Below, piece by piece: positions 1 to 10,200 of a stretch of 64,000 nucleotides of DNA (position 1 is the first letter of the stretch; the number at the start of each line of letters is the position of its first letter). The position numbers were made by a program, and so were the translations under genes. The stretch comes from Stutzerimonas stutzeri. GTDB taxonomy: Bacteria; Pseudomonadota; Gammaproteobacteria; Pseudomonadales; Pseudomonadaceae. The stretch is taken from positions 2,418,001-2,482,000 of the forward strand of contig NZ_CP139348.1 in the NCBI RefSeq assembly GCF_038561965.1, written 5' to 3'. The notes beneath the pieces were generated by a model. The model searched no databases and was not told the DNA's origin. It was given only the letters and a program-made list of their open reading frames with translations.

Positions 1-203
1 TGGACACCGAGGGCACCGGAGCCGGTACCAGTGTGGTGGCCACCGGGCGGCTGACCGAGCGACTTGCATTGCGCTACGGCGTCGGCGTATTCGAACCGTC
101 CAATACCATCGCACTGCGCTATCAACTGACCCGCCGAATATTCCTCGAAGCGGCCAGCGGATTGGCCAGCTCCCTGGACGTGTTCTACCGCCGCGATTTC
201 TGA
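1..203 (+). CDS. tamB: TamB C-terminal end (translocation and assembly module), partial
   Basis: Only the last 66 codons are present; the gene starts before the window. The visible part ends with the pattern GLASSLDVFYRRDF followed by TGA, which is the typical terminal strand of the TamB/DUF490 domain. TamB is an inner-membrane-anchored periplasmic protein that works with the outer-membrane Omp85 protein TamA in envelope assembly and lipid transport between membranes. The preceding residues alternate polar and hydrophobic positions, as expected for beta-strands. The family call rests on this short tail alone; tamA would be expected upstream, outside the window. Confidence 0.75.
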   Translation, partial: DTEGTGAGTSVVATGRLTERLALRYGVGVFEPSNTIALRYQLTRRIFLEAASGLASSLDVFYRRDF

Positions 204-693
204 TTGACCCGCACACCCCTGTTGGTGCGCCGCGCTCGGCTGCACCATCTCGACGCCGTATTCGTCGCGGGGCCGATGGCGCGCACCAAAGCGCTTCAAT
301 CACGACTGGCAGGCGCACCAGAGTGGGCTACGCTGATTTCGCTTTCCGTGCCATTCGTTATTCGCGGGGCGTGAGTGCCAGGGTTTGACTGTTCGGTCTG
401 TTTTCTCGTCGATTCGATCATTGAATCTGGCGCGATTGCCCTGAGCCCAACGAGCGAATGCAGTGGTAGCATCCACGCTTCCGACCGTCGCGGTTATAAC
501 CGCGCAACGCTCTAGCACGAGTCTTGCAATGCGCCTGGCGACCTCGGCGCTGCGCATGGCTCCAGAGGCGGATCGGAATCGTCGTTACCTGGTCGCTGAA
601 AAACCACCGCCACAAGCGTCATGTTTTTCAACGGCTCCACGGTAGCGCGACCCTAACGCGAGGGAACTCGCCTATAAGAAATAAGGTGCTCGA
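204..693. other. Intergenic region upstream of the symporter gene
   Basis: About 490 bases with no convincing gene: short open frames on both strands lack a ribosome-binding site and family resemblance. It holds a perfect 16-bp palindrome at 489-504 and a small hairpin with a GGAA tetraloop at 658-671, just before the ribosome-binding site of the next gene. No riboswitch fold could be recognised. Confidence 0.5.
489..504. promoter_or_regulatory. Perfect 16-bp palindrome, candidate operator
   Basis: The bases CGCGGTTATAACCGCG are their own reverse complement. They lie about 190 bases upstream of the alanine/glycine symporter start. A dimeric regulator could bind here, but no regulator gene is adjacent and no -35/-10 pair is clear. 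Confidence 0.3.
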
Positions 694-2037
694 ATGGAAT
701 TTCTGAACAACCTCGTCAATAGCGTCAACGGCCTCGTCTGGGGCCCGCCCATGCTGGTGCTGATTCTCGGTACCGGTCTGTTCCTGATGGTCATGCTCAA
801 GTTCATGCCGCTGACCCGTATCGGCACAGGTTTCGCCCTGATGTGGCGTGGACGCGCCAAGGGTGATGCAGCGACCGGTGAAATCAGTCCGTTCCAGGCG
901 CTGATGACGTCCCTGGCGGCAACTGTCGGGACCGGCAACATCGCAGGTGTCGCGACCGCTATCTTCCTCGGCGGCCCCGGTGCGCTGTTCTGGATGTGGT
1001 GCACCGCATTGGTCGGCATGGCGACCAAGTACTGCGAGGTCGTACTGGCGGTGCACTATCGCGAGAAGGACGACCGTGGCGAGCATGTCGGCGGCCCGAT
1101 GTATGCGATCAAGAACGGCCTGGGCAAGAAGTGGCTCTGGCTCGGTACCGCTTTCTCGATCTTCGGCGGCTTGGCCGGCTTCGGCATCGGTAACATGGTC
1201 CAGGTCAACAGCATGGCGCATGCGCTGGAAACCACCTTTTCGGTGCCGTTGTGGGCAACCGGTCTGATCACCATGGTGGCCGTAGGTCTGGTGATTCTGG
1301 GTGGCATTCGTCGTATCGGCGTGGTGGCTGCATCGCTGGTTCCGTTCATGTGCCTGGCCTATCTGATTGCCGCTGCAGTGGTGTTAGTGGTCAATGCATC
1401 GGCCATTCCGGCTGCGTTCGATCTGATCTTCACTCACGCCTTCTCGCCGATTGCCGCTACCGGTGGTTTCGCCGGTGCAGCCGTCATGGCTGCGATCCGT
1501 TTTGGTGTCGCCCGCGGTATTTTCTCCAACGAAGCGGGCCTCGGTACGGCTGGTATCGCTCAAGCGGCGGGCACCACCACCAGCTCGGTGCGTTCGGGCA
1601 TGATCGGTATGCTGGGTACGTTCATCGACACCATCATCGTCTGCTCGGTGACCGGTCTGGCCATCATCTGCACCGGCGTCTGGACCAGCGGCGAAAGCGG
1701 CGCGGCGCTCTCGGCAGCGGCGTTCGAGTCGGCAATGCCGGGCGTTGGCGGGATCATTCTCACCATTGCACTGGTGGTTTTTGCCTTCACGACCATCCTC
1801 GGCTGGAGTTATTTTGGCGAGAAGTGCTGGGAGTTTCTGGTCGGCACCCGGGCCATCTGGCCGTTCCGAGTGATCTGGGTTCTGGCGGTGCCGTTCGGAG
1901 CGATTGCGCAGCTCGACTTCGCATGGCTGCTGGCCGATACGCTCAACGGTCTGATGGCTATCCCGAACCTGCTCTCGCTGTTGCTGCTGAGTCCGGTGGT
2001 CGTCAAGCTGACCAAGGAATATTTCGCGCGTAGTTGA
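694..2037 (+). CDS. Alanine/glycine:cation symporter (AGCS family)
   Basis: A 447-residue integral membrane protein of the sodium:alanine symporter family, which imports alanine or glycine with Na+ or H+ across the inner membrane. The conserved family segment runs from about residue 65 (SPFQALMTSLAATVGTGN) to 120 and contains the glycine-rich GTGNIAG substrate and cation region. About ten hydrophobic segments can be seen. Length fits the shorter members of the family (about 440-550). The start at 694 has TAAGGTG eight bases upstream. It is followed by a strong terminator and so is probably monocistronic. Which amino acid is preferred cannot be read from sequence. Confidence 0.9.
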   Translation: MEFLNNLVNSVNGLVWGPPMLVLILGTGLFLMVMLKFMPLTRIGTGFALMWRGRAKGDAATGEISPFQALMTSLAATVGTGNIAGVATAIFLGGPGALFWMWCTALVGMATKYCEVVLAVHYREKDDRGEHVGGPMYAIKNGLGKKWLWLGTAFSIFGGLAGFGIGNMVQVNSMAHALETTFSVPLWATGLITMVAVGLVILGGIRRIGVVAASLVPFMCLAYLIAAAVVLVVNASAIPAAFDLIFTHAFSPIAATGGFAGAAVMAAIRFGVARGIFSNEAGLGTAGIAQAAGTTTSSVRSGMIGMLGTFIDTIIVCSVTGLAIICTGVWTSGESGAALSAAAFESAMPGVGGIILTIALVVFAFTTILGWSYFGEKCWEFLVGTRAIWPFRVIWVLAVPFGAIAQLDFAWLLADTLNGLMAIPNLLSLLLLSPVVVKLTKEYFARS

Positions 2038-2097
2038 TGTCCGATATCGGCCGGCGAGCGCAACCCGCGATCACCGGCTGCTCGATTCAAGTTCCAG

Positions 2098-2130
2098 AGC
2101 CGTGGGGCTGACTGTCCCACGGCTTTTTTC
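2098..2130 (+). terminator. Rho-independent terminator after the symporter gene
   Basis: A 9-bp perfect stem (AGCCGTGGG with CCCACGGCT), 9-base loop, then a run of six T. It lies between the symporter stop and tpx and separates their transcripts. Confidence 0.85.
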
Positions 2131-2158
2131 TGCCTCTGTATATCAAGGAGCCAAGCAA

Positions 2159-2659
2159 ATGACCGAAATCACCCTGAAAGGCGCGCCCGTCCAGGTAGCC
2201 GGTGAATTCCCGCAAAAGGGTCAGCAGGCCAAGGCATTCAGCCTGGTTGGTGCTGATCTTTCCGACGTCGCGCTCTCGAGCTTCGCCGGCAAGCGCAAGA
2301 TCCTCAACATTTTCCCCAGTGTCGATACGCCAACCTGCGCCACCTCGGTACGCAAGTTCAATGCTCAGGCCAATGCACTGGCAAACACCGTGGTGCTTTG
2401 CATTTCGGCGGATCTGCCGTTTGCACAGAAGCGTTTCTGCGGCGCAGAGGGTCTGGAGAACGTGATCAATCTGTCGACCATGCGCGGCGCAGAGTTTCTC
2501 GTGAACTATGGCGTGGCGATCGCCAGCGGCCCTCTGGCGGGCGTTGCAGCGCGCGCCGTCGTCGTGCTGGATGAGCAGGATCGCGTGCTGCATAGCGAAC
2601 TGGTCAGCGAGATTGGCAGCGAGCCGAACTACGAGGCGGCGATCGTTTCGCTCGGCTGA
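2159..2659 (+). CDS. tpx: Thiol peroxidase (Tpx, atypical 2-Cys peroxiredoxin)
   Basis: A 166-residue periredoxin-type peroxidase that reduces H2O2 and alkyl hydroperoxides using thioredoxin. The peroxidatic cysteine is Cys60 in SVDTPTCATSVRKFN and the resolving cysteine is Cys94 in RFCGAEGLENV, matching the Cys61/Cys95 pair of E. coli Tpx (168 residues). The open frame extends upstream to 2102, but the ATG at 2159 is chosen because AAGGAG lies at 2145-2150 and the family starts there; the longer frame would also run through the upstream terminator. It stands alone between two terminators. No OxyR-like site was recognised. Confidence 0.95.
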   Translation: MTEITLKGAPVQVAGEFPQKGQQAKAFSLVGADLSDVALSSFAGKRKILNIFPSVDTPTCATSVRKFNAQANALANTVVLCISADLPFAQKRFCGAEGLENVINLSTMRGAEFLVNYGVAIASGPLAGVAARAVVVLDEQDRVLHSELVSEIGSEPNYEAAIVSLG

Positions 2660-2683
2660 TTTCCGCCATCTGCCAGTACCGAA

Positions 2684-2722
2684 CGGCGAGGCGCTCTACG
2701 GAGCACTCGCCGTTTCGTTTTC
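2684..2722 (+). terminator. Rho-independent terminator after tpx
   Basis: Stem CGGCGAG/CTCGCCG with an inner GCTC/GAGC stem, followed by TTTCGTTTTC. It sits 25 bases after the tpx stop codon. Confidence 0.7.
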
Positions 2723-2929
2723 TGGCGGCAGAAATCCATCAATAAACGTTCAACCGCTTGTCGTCGTCAATTAGCACAAATGCGCGCTGGCAACTAATTT
2801 CACCTAGCCACCCGTCTCAGGAGTTCAGGGTGTGGAGAAGTCTGCAAAAGTGGCAAATAGGCAGCTTTTCAAAAATCTTTTCGCGCAGCTGCTGTCATAG
2901 CGCTGATGCCCATTGAATGGATTCATTTT

Positions 2930-4162
2930 ATGCCTACTTCAGAGATCAAGAGAATCGGTGTTTCCGGAACCGGTATGATCGCCCACGGTATTGTGCGGTT
3001 GATCAGAAATCACTATCCGGACATGGAAATCTCCCGCGTCCTTACCCGCCGCCCGCTTTCTTCGATGGCTGACTTTCCGCTAGCGGATGTGCTCACCAAC
3101 TCGCTGGATGAGTTGATCGATCACTCCGACCTCATCGTCGAGTGCAGCGGTGACGTGTTCCACGGCACAGCTGTCGTAGAACGTGCCTTCGAGGCCGGGC
3201 TGAAGGTTGTCACCGTCAATGCCGAGCTGCAGGTAACCACCGGGTCGTATCTGGCCGGTAAAGGGTTCCTGACCGAAGCGGAGGGCGACCAGCCAGGTTC
3301 CCTCGCTGCGTTGCGAGAAGATGCCCTGCAGATGGGCTTCCAGCCGCTGGTCTACGGCAACATGAAGGGCTACCTGAACCATGACCCCTCGCCCGAGGAC
3401 ATGGTCTATTGGGCCAACCGCCAGGGAATCAGCGTCGACCAAACGACCTCGTTTACCGACGGCACCAAGGTGCAGATCGAACAGGTGATCATCGGAAACG
3501 GCCTGGGCGGCACCATTACCCGTCAAGGTATGGAAGGGTTGGCTTCGACCAACTTGGACGATAGCGCCAGCCTGCTTGGCATGATGGCCGAGCGGGTAGG
3601 GCAGCCGATCGTCGATTACGTCATTCCATCCGGCTATTCGGCGGGTGGTGTGTTCCTGGTCGGCAAGCATGACGAGGATCAGGCGCGCGCCATCGAGTAC
3701 TTCAAGCTCGGTCGCGGCCCCTTCTACACGCTGGTGCGTCCGTTCCACCTGTGCTCGCTGGAAGTCGGCAAGACGGTGCGCCGCGTGCTGAACGGCGGGG
3801 GAGTGCTGCTCAACAACTCCACCGAACCGACCCTGGGTGTTGCTGCCATCGCCAAACGCGCGATGAAACCGGGCGAACTGATCGAGCGCGGCATCGGTGG
3901 TTTCCAGTTCCGTGGCGAGGCTATCAAGCTGGCTCAGCACCCGGACCACGTACCGATCGGCTTGCTGCGCAAGACCGCCCTCAAGCGTGCCGTCGAGCCC
4001 GGTCAGATCATCACCTTCGACGACATCGACATCCTGCCGAGCCGCGCGCTGGATATCGTCATGGATCAGCGTAAACCGCGCTTGACCGAAGTCGAGAGCA
4101 AGTCCGACCGCTGGACAGCGCCGAGCATCAACACGATGGGAATGCTCGCCTTCGGCGGCTGA
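2930..4162 (+). CDS. SAF-domain NAD(P)-dependent oxidoreductase (predicted homoserine dehydrogenase-like)
   Basis: About 410 residues. The N-terminus shows a Rossmann fold with IGVSGTGMIAHGI as the dinucleotide loop. A catalytic middle domain follows, and the C-terminal 80 residues form a SAF-like domain (LLRKTALKRAVEPGQIITFDDIDI). This architecture matches the COG4091-type 'predicted homoserine dehydrogenase' proteins, whose physiological substrate is not settled; they are often next to sugar or polysaccharide genes. The frame opens at 2906, but the ATG at 2930 begins right before the Rossmann strand and has GGA nine bases upstream, so it is preferred. A terminator follows. The MurJ-like flippase gene is its convergent neighbour, which may hint at surface polysaccharide metabolism. 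Confidence 0.7.
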   Translation: MPTSEIKRIGVSGTGMIAHGIVRLIRNHYPDMEISRVLTRRPLSSMADFPLADVLTNSLDELIDHSDLIVECSGDVFHGTAVVERAFEAGLKVVTVNAELQVTTGSYLAGKGFLTEAEGDQPGSLAALREDALQMGFQPLVYGNMKGYLNHDPSPEDMVYWANRQGISVDQTTSFTDGTKVQIEQVIIGNGLGGTITRQGMEGLASTNLDDSASLLGMMAERVGQPIVDYVIPSGYSAGGVFLVGKHDEDQARAIEYFKLGRGPFYTLVRPFHLCSLEVGKTVRRVLNGGGVLLNNSTEPTLGVAAIAKRAMKPGELIERGIGGFQFRGEAIKLAQHPDHVPIGLLRKTALKRAVEPGQIITFDDIDILPSRALDIVMDQRKPRLTEVESKSDRWTAPSINTMGMLAFGG

Positions 4163-4178
4163 GCGTCACCCTTTCGAG

Positions 4179-4213
4179 AAAAAGGCCGCTGTCGGATGAC
4201 TAGCGGCCTTTTT
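4179..4213. terminator. Bidirectional rho-independent terminator
   Basis: A perfect 12-bp stem (AAAAAGGCCGCT with AGCGGCCTTTTT) and 11-base loop between two convergent genes. The A and T runs make it work on both strands. Confidence 0.9.
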
Positions 4214-4249
4214 GTTTCTGCATGATTTCTATGCGGCCGCTAACGGCAC

Positions 4250-5716
4250 TCAAGCCTTGCGCATGGACCAGTAACGAGGTCGGAACAGGTCACGCTCGCC
4301 GAGCAATGTCACGCCGGCGGCAAACGCTGCGAGTACCAGCCCGACATACAGGCACAACTCGATCAATCCGTGGGGCTGGGGCACGAAATGCAGCGCAACG
4401 GCCACTACGGCCGCCGTCGTCAGCCAGCGAGCCAACACCTCGACGCCTGCCCCCTTGGGAGAGGCGCGATAGACGAATAGCCCCATAAACAGCGCCTGCA
4501 ACGTAGCACCACAGGAGAAGGCCAATGCCAGGCCCGAGGCGCCGTAATGTCGATAAAGTGCAGCATCCAGACCGATCGTCATGGCTGAGCTGATCAGTGT
4601 GATCACCAGGAACAGGCGGACCTGATGCTGCGCGAGCAGCGCGCGCCCCCAGAGCAAGGCGAGGCCCATAGCCGGCAGACCCAGCGCATAGATGACCATC
4701 AGCGAGGCTGTGGCCTGGGTTTGGGCGGCGCCGAACTCGCCACGCTCCAATAGCACTGAAACCACGGCGTCCGGAAAGGAACAGAGCACCACGGTCGCCG
4801 GCACCAGAAAGAGAAGCGTTGCCAGCAGCCCCTTGCGAATTACCGCTGCGTGGGCGGAATGGTCCTGGTCGTTCCAGCTGGCCGAAAACTGCGGGAACAG
4901 AACCGACAGCACCGACATTGCATACAGCGTCAGCGGTATTGTGACGATGCGGAAGGCGAACGAGAGCATGGTGATGCTGCCCTCCTCGAGATACGAGGCG
5001 AACATCCGCTCTGCCAGTATGCAGGCTTGCTGGGCACCGGCGGCCATCAGCACTGGCGCAAAGGCGAGGCCGAATTGGCTGCCGTGGCCTTTCTCCAGTG
5101 CTTGTGCTTCCCCTCGCAGGTAGCGGATACGACGGTGCTGCAAGACGATCAGGGCGATCTGAGGTAGCAGCATGCCAAGGAAGATCGCCATGCCGGTGGG
5201 TTCGAACAGCAGGATGCCGATGATCGCGCCGGCATTCAGCAGCAGGGTACGGGTCATGGGCAGGATGAACACGTTATCCATGTTCAACAACGCACCCTGA
5301 CAGTACAGCGCGGCCTGCACCCCGATAAGCAGCGCGCCGACGCAAAAGACCAGCTGGCCGTTGGCAACCTGTTCGGGTGTCCAGCCCGGCGCCAGGGCAT
5401 TCAGTACCCAGTAGCTGGTCAGCAGTATTACAAGGCAGGCAGCGCCGCCGAGCAGCATGATGCGCCAGTAGAGCCAGCGCGCCACGGCCTCGAACAGCGA
5501 TTGCGATTGGCTGCGCAACTTCTGCAGGTATGGGATCAGCGCGTCGCGCAACGCCAGGCCAAGGAAGTTTTCGAAGAACAGCGGCAGGATCAGGGCTACG
5601 AAAATGAGGTCCGCTTCCCAGCTGAGGCCGAAAGAGCGCGCTATGAACAGGTCACGCAGAAAACCGAGAAGAAAACTGGCGACGGTGAGCGCCAGAATGA
5701 CCAGCGATACATTCAT
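4250..5716 (-). CDS. MurJ/MviN-like lipid-linked oligosaccharide flippase
   Basis: A 488-residue polytopic membrane protein with about 14 hydrophobic segments, beginning MNVSLVILALTVASFLLGFLRD. The RDLFIARSFG segment near residue 22 resembles the conserved first-helix region of MviN/MurJ and MOP-superfamily exporters. MurJ itself flips lipid II; the essential murJ is usually next to ribF/ileS, so this copy is more likely a paralogue that moves a polysaccharide precursor. Start at 5716 has AAGGA immediately upstream on the minus strand. No glycosyltransferases or polymerase are adjacent, so its substrate is unknown. Confidence 0.7.
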   Translation of the reverse strand: MNVSLVILALTVASFLLGFLRDLFIARSFGLSWEADLIFVALILPLFFENFLGLALRDALIPYLQKLRSQSQSLFEAVARWLYWRIMLLGGAACLVILLTSYWVLNALAPGWTPEQVANGQLVFCVGALLIGVQAALYCQGALLNMDNVFILPMTRTLLLNAGAIIGILLFEPTGMAIFLGMLLPQIALIVLQHRRIRYLRGEAQALEKGHGSQFGLAFAPVLMAAGAQQACILAERMFASYLEEGSITMLSFAFRIVTIPLTLYAMSVLSVLFPQFSASWNDQDHSAHAAVIRKGLLATLLFLVPATVVLCSFPDAVVSVLLERGEFGAAQTQATASLMVIYALGLPAMGLALLWGRALLAQHQVRLFLVITLISSAMTIGLDAALYRHYGASGLALAFSCGATLQALFMGLFVYRASPKGAGVEVLARWLTTAAVVAVALHFVPQPHGLIELCLYVGLVLAAFAAGVTLLGERDLFRPRYWSMRKA

Positions 5717-5909
5717 TCCTTGATCCTTTGCGGCTATCGATGCGATAGCCGGTTAACGACACGACAATGTCCGATTCGACGTGCTGGCAAACCGCGCGGC
5801 CTGCTCACAGCTTTTTCTTCCTGCCTGCACAAACCCGGCGCAGCGGGAAGAACGGTAAATAGACTTAAGACCTGCGGCATGGTTCCGAGCTGACAGCATT
5901 CATCCGGGT

Positions 5910-5923
5910 CGACATACATGTCG
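5910..5923. promoter_or_regulatory. 14-bp inverted repeat in the muxA upstream region
   Basis: CGACAT and ATGTCG are separated by two bases, 83 bases before the muxA start, in the divergent gap between the MurJ-like gene and the efflux operon. Candidate operator only; no regulator gene is adjacent. Confidence 0.3.
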
Positions 5924-6006
5924 ATACGTAAAAATGCCGTAAAGGCACTTTGCGAGCGGTTCGCGACTGCTTATGGTTCACGCTCCTTTTCAAGCGAACA
6001 CCGTTC

Positions 6007-7248
6007 ATGTCCGAGGCTCATCCTAAATCCGCTCGTTTCAGCTTTCGCTGGCTGTTCCTTATTCTTGCCGTGGCCGCCATCGGCCTGTTGCTCTGGTGGC
6101 TATGGCCAGCGCCTCAGGAAACCCCTCAGCGCCCGGGTGGCCGACCAGGCTTCGGTGCGTTCGGCGGGCCGGTTCCCGTGCGCGTTGCCAAAGTGGAGCA
6201 GGGTGAATTCGAGGTGTTCAACAAGGCGCTCGGCAGCGTAACGCCGCTCAATAGCGTGAGTTTGCGCAGCCGTGTGGGCGGGGAGCTGGTTGAGCTGCGT
6301 TTCGAGGAGGGCCAGCGTGTCAAGAAGGGCGACCTGCTCGCTGTGATTGATCCGCGCCCGTACAAAGTGGCGTTGCAGCAGGCTGAGGGGACCTTGCAGC
6401 AGAACCGTGCCCAACTGAAGAACGCCCAGGTGGACTTCGAGCGCTATCGCGGGCTTTACGCTGACGACAGCATCGCCAAGCAGACCCTAGATACCCAGGA
6501 AGCGTTGGTCAGCCAGTACCAGGGCACACTGGCGGCGAACCAGGCGACCGTCAACGAGGCACGGCTGAACCTGGACTTCACCCAGATTCGCTCGCCCATA
6601 GACGGGCGCGTCGGCCTGCGGCAGCTCGATGTGGGCAACCTTGTCGCAGCAAACGACACCACGCCGTTGGTGGTGATTAACCAGACGCAGCCGATGTCGA
6701 TCAGCTTCACGCTTCCTGAAGGCGATCTGTTGCCCGTTCTGACCCGCTACCGTCAGGGCGACAAGCTGGCCGTACAGATCTGGGATCGTGGTGAAAAGGT
6801 CATGTTCGGTGACGGCGTGCTGGAAAGCATCGACAACCAGATCGACGCCACTACCGGTACGTTGCGGCTGAAGGCGCGTTTCGATAATGAGGCCGAGCTG
6901 CTGATCCCCAATCAGTTCGTCAATGTTCGCTTGCGCGTGGAAACCCTGAGCGATGCCGTGCTGATCCCTTCGGCTGCGCTGCAATTCGGCTCACGCGGCA
7001 CCTTTGCCTACGTGGTGGGTGAGGACAACAAGGTGCAGCTGCGCCTGCTCAAGGCAGGGCCAAGCAATGGCGAAACGACCGTAGTGCTCGAAGGGCTGGA
7101 GGTCGGCGAGCGCGTAGTAATGGAAGGCACCGACCGTCTGCGTGATGGCGCTGATGTCGAGGTAGTCGGCAGCCGTCGCATGGCCGAACAGGCCGCGGAG
7201 AATCCGGTATTGGGTGGTGGCGAGGCTGCGGAGCGCGAGGAGCGATGA
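6007..7248 (+). CDS. muxA: RND efflux periplasmic adaptor MuxA
   Basis: A 413-residue membrane fusion protein that links the inner-membrane RND pump to the outer-membrane channel. One N-terminal membrane anchor lies at about residues 14-34 (RWLFLILAVAAIGLLLWWLW). The lipoyl-like half motifs (VGGELVELRFEEGQRVKKGD, and DGRVGLRQLDVGN) and an alpha-hairpin between them are visible. The frame can be extended to a TTG at 5950, but the ATG at 6007 gives the normal anchored N-terminus; no strong Shine-Dalgarno is visible for either. The stop overlaps muxB by 4 bases. The two different permeases downstream identify the MdtABC/MuxABC type. Confidence 0.9.
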   Translation: MSEAHPKSARFSFRWLFLILAVAAIGLLLWWLWPAPQETPQRPGGRPGFGAFGGPVPVRVAKVEQGEFEVFNKALGSVTPLNSVSLRSRVGGELVELRFEEGQRVKKGDLLAVIDPRPYKVALQQAEGTLQQNRAQLKNAQVDFERYRGLYADDSIAKQTLDTQEALVSQYQGTLAANQATVNEARLNLDFTQIRSPIDGRVGLRQLDVGNLVAANDTTPLVVINQTQPMSISFTLPEGDLLPVLTRYRQGDKLAVQIWDRGEKVMFGDGVLESIDNQIDATTGTLRLKARFDNEAELLIPNQFVNVRLRVETLSDAVLIPSAALQFGSRGTFAYVVGEDNKVQLRLLKAGPSNGETTVVLEGLEVGERVVMEGTDRLRDGADVEVVGSRRMAEQAAENPVLGGGEAAEREER

Positions 7249-10200
7249 ACATCTCCCGGTTGTTCATCCTGCGGCCGGTCGCGACCACGCTGAGCATGGT
7301 CGCGATCCTGCTGGCGGGTCTGATCGCCTACAAGCTGCTGCCGGTAGCGGCACTACCGCAGGTGGACTACCCGACCATCCGGGTAATGACGCTTTACCCT
7401 GGCGCCAGCCCTGAGGTCATGACCAGCGCCGTCACCGCACCGCTGGAGCGACAGTTCGGGCAGATGCCGGGCCTTGCGCAGCTGTCATCCACCAGCTCCG
7501 GCGGCGCCTCGGTGATCACCCTGCGCTTCTCGCTGGACGTGGCGCTGGATGTCGCCGAGCAGGAAGTGCAGGCGGCGATCAACGCGGCGAACAACCTGCT
7601 GCCCAACGACCTGCCGGCACCACCGGTGTACAACAAGGTCAACCCGGCTGACACGCCTGTGCTGACCCTGGCGGTAACGTCCGACTCGCTACCACTGCCC
7701 AAACTGCATGATCTGGTCGACACGCGCATGGCGCAGAAACTGGCGCAAATCAACGGCGTTGGCATGGTCAGCATCGCCGGTGGGCAACGCCCGGCAGTGC
7801 GCATCCGCACCAATCCCGAAGCACTTGCCGCCTACGGCCTGTCGCTGGCCGATGTGCGCTCGCTGATCACCAGTTCCAACGTCAACCAGCCCAAGGGCAA
7901 CTTCGACGGCCCGACCCGGGTGTCGATGCTCGACGCCAATGACCAGCTGAAGACGCCGGAGGAGTATGCCGAGCTGATCCTGACCTATCAGGATGGCGCA
8001 GCCCTACGGCTGAAGGATGTCGCCGATATCGTCGACGGCGCTGAGAACGAACGCCTCGCGGCCTGGGCCAACGAAAGCCAGGCGGTGCTGCTGAACGTCC
8101 AACGCCAACCGGGCGCCAATGTCATCGACGTGGTCGAACGCATCCAGGCGCTGCTACCGGAAGTCACGGCCAGCATGCCGGCCGGGCTCGATGTGGTCGT
8201 CCTTACCGACCGCACACAGACCATCCGTGCCGCGGTTACCGATGTACAGCATGAGCTGATGCTCGCCACCTTCCTGGTGGTGATGGTGACCTTCGTCTTC
8301 CTCAAGAAGCTCTCCGCCACGGTGATTCCATCGATTGCCGTGCCGCTGTCGCTGGTCGGCACCTTTGCAGTGATGTACGTCTGCGGCTTTTCCCTGAACA
8401 ACCTGACATTGATGGCGCTGACGATCGCCACCGGCTTCGTGGTGGATGACGCCATCGTCATGCTGGAAAACATCGCGCGGCATTTGGAGGAGGGCGAGAC
8501 ACCGCTTAATGCGGCGCTCAAGGGCGCACGGCAGATCGGTTTTACGCTGATCTCGCTGACCTTCTCGCTGATCGCCGTGCTGATCCCGCTGCTGTTCATG
8601 CAGGACGTCGTCGGCCGGCTGTTCCGCGAGTTCGCCATTACCCTCGCCGTGGCGATTCTGATCTCGCTGGTGGTCTCGCTGACACTGACGCCGATGATGT
8701 GTGCCAAGCTGCTCAAGCCGCAGATCGCCGCCGAGGCGAAGCCCGACTGGGTCGAGCGGCTGATTGGCGGCTACTCGCGCTGGCTGACCTGGGTGCTGCG
8801 CCACCAGACGCTGACGCTGCTGGTAGCGGTCGCTACCCTGGGTCTTACCGTCGTGCTCTATCTCGCTGTGCCCAAGGGCTTCTTCCCGGTGCAGGACACC
8901 GGTGTAATCCAAGGCATCAGCGAGGCGCCGCAGTCGATTTCCTTCCGTGCCATGAGCGAACGCCAGCAGGCACTGGCGCGGGTGATCCTGGCCGATCCGT
9001 CGGTAGACAGCCTGTCGTCCTACATCGGTGTGGATGGCGATAACGTCACGCTCAACAGTGGCCGTCTGCTGATCAACCTCAAGCCCCATGGCGAGCGCGA
9101 TCTGACCGCGAGCCAGATCATTGATCGTCTGCGACCGGAACTGGCCAAGGTGCCGGGCATCGAGCTGTATCTGCAGCCGGTGCAGGACCTGTCCATCGAG
9201 GATCGGGTCAGCCGCACGCAGTTCCAGTTCAGCCTGGAGACACCGGACGGCGAATTGCTGCAGGAATGGACGCCGCTGCTGGTCGAAGCGCTGCGCGAGC
9301 GCCCGGAACTGACCGATGTGGCCAGCGACCTGCAGAGCAATGGCCTGCAAATCTACCTGGACATCGACCGCGATGCCGCGGCGCGACTGGGCATTCAGGT
9401 GGCCGACATCACCGATGCGCTGTACGACGCCTTCGGCCAACGGCAGATATCCACCATCTTCACCCAGGCCAGTCAGTATCGCGTGGTGCTGGAGGCGGAA
9501 GCAGGCAATCGCCTCGGCCCGCAGGCGCTGGAGCAATTGTTCGTGCAGAGTGCAGGCGGTACGCCGGTGCGGTTGTCGAGCCTGGCGACGCTGGAGCAGC
9601 GCAATGCGCCGCTGCTGATCAATCACATCGGCCAATTTCCGGCGGTGACGCTGTCGTTCAACCTGGCTTCCGGCGTGTCGCTGGGCAAGGCAGTCGAGGT
9701 GATCGAGGCGGTCGAGCAGGAAATCGGCCTGCCGGCTGGCATCCAGACGCGTTTCCAGGGCGCCGCCGAGGCCTTCCGCGCCTCATTGTCGAGCACACTG
9801 CTGCTGATCCTGGCGGCAGTGGTGACCATGTACATCGTGCTCGGCGTGCTCTACGAGAGCTATATCCATCCGATCACGATTCTTTCCACGCTGCCCTCCG
9901 CAGCGGTTGGGGCGCTGCTCGCCTTGCTGCTGACCGGCAACGACCTTGGCCTGATCGCGATCATCGGCATCATTCTGCTGATCGGCATCGTCAAGAAGAA
10001 CGCGATCATGATGATCGACTTCGCCCTGGAGGCCGAGCGGCAGCAGGGCATGAGCCCGCACGATGCGATCTACCGGGCGGCGCTGCTGCGTTTTCGGCCG
10101 ATCCTGATGACCACCCTGGCGGCGCTGTTTGGTGCGATTCCGCTGATGCTGGCATCCGGCTCCGGCGCCGAACTGCGTCAGCCGCTGGGCCTGGTGCTGG

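Noticed and set aside
204..693. Glycine or other riboswitch upstream of the alanine/glycine symporter
   Set aside because: None of the conserved core motifs or tandem architecture of known riboswitches could be identified; only a small GGAA hairpin and a palindrome are seen.
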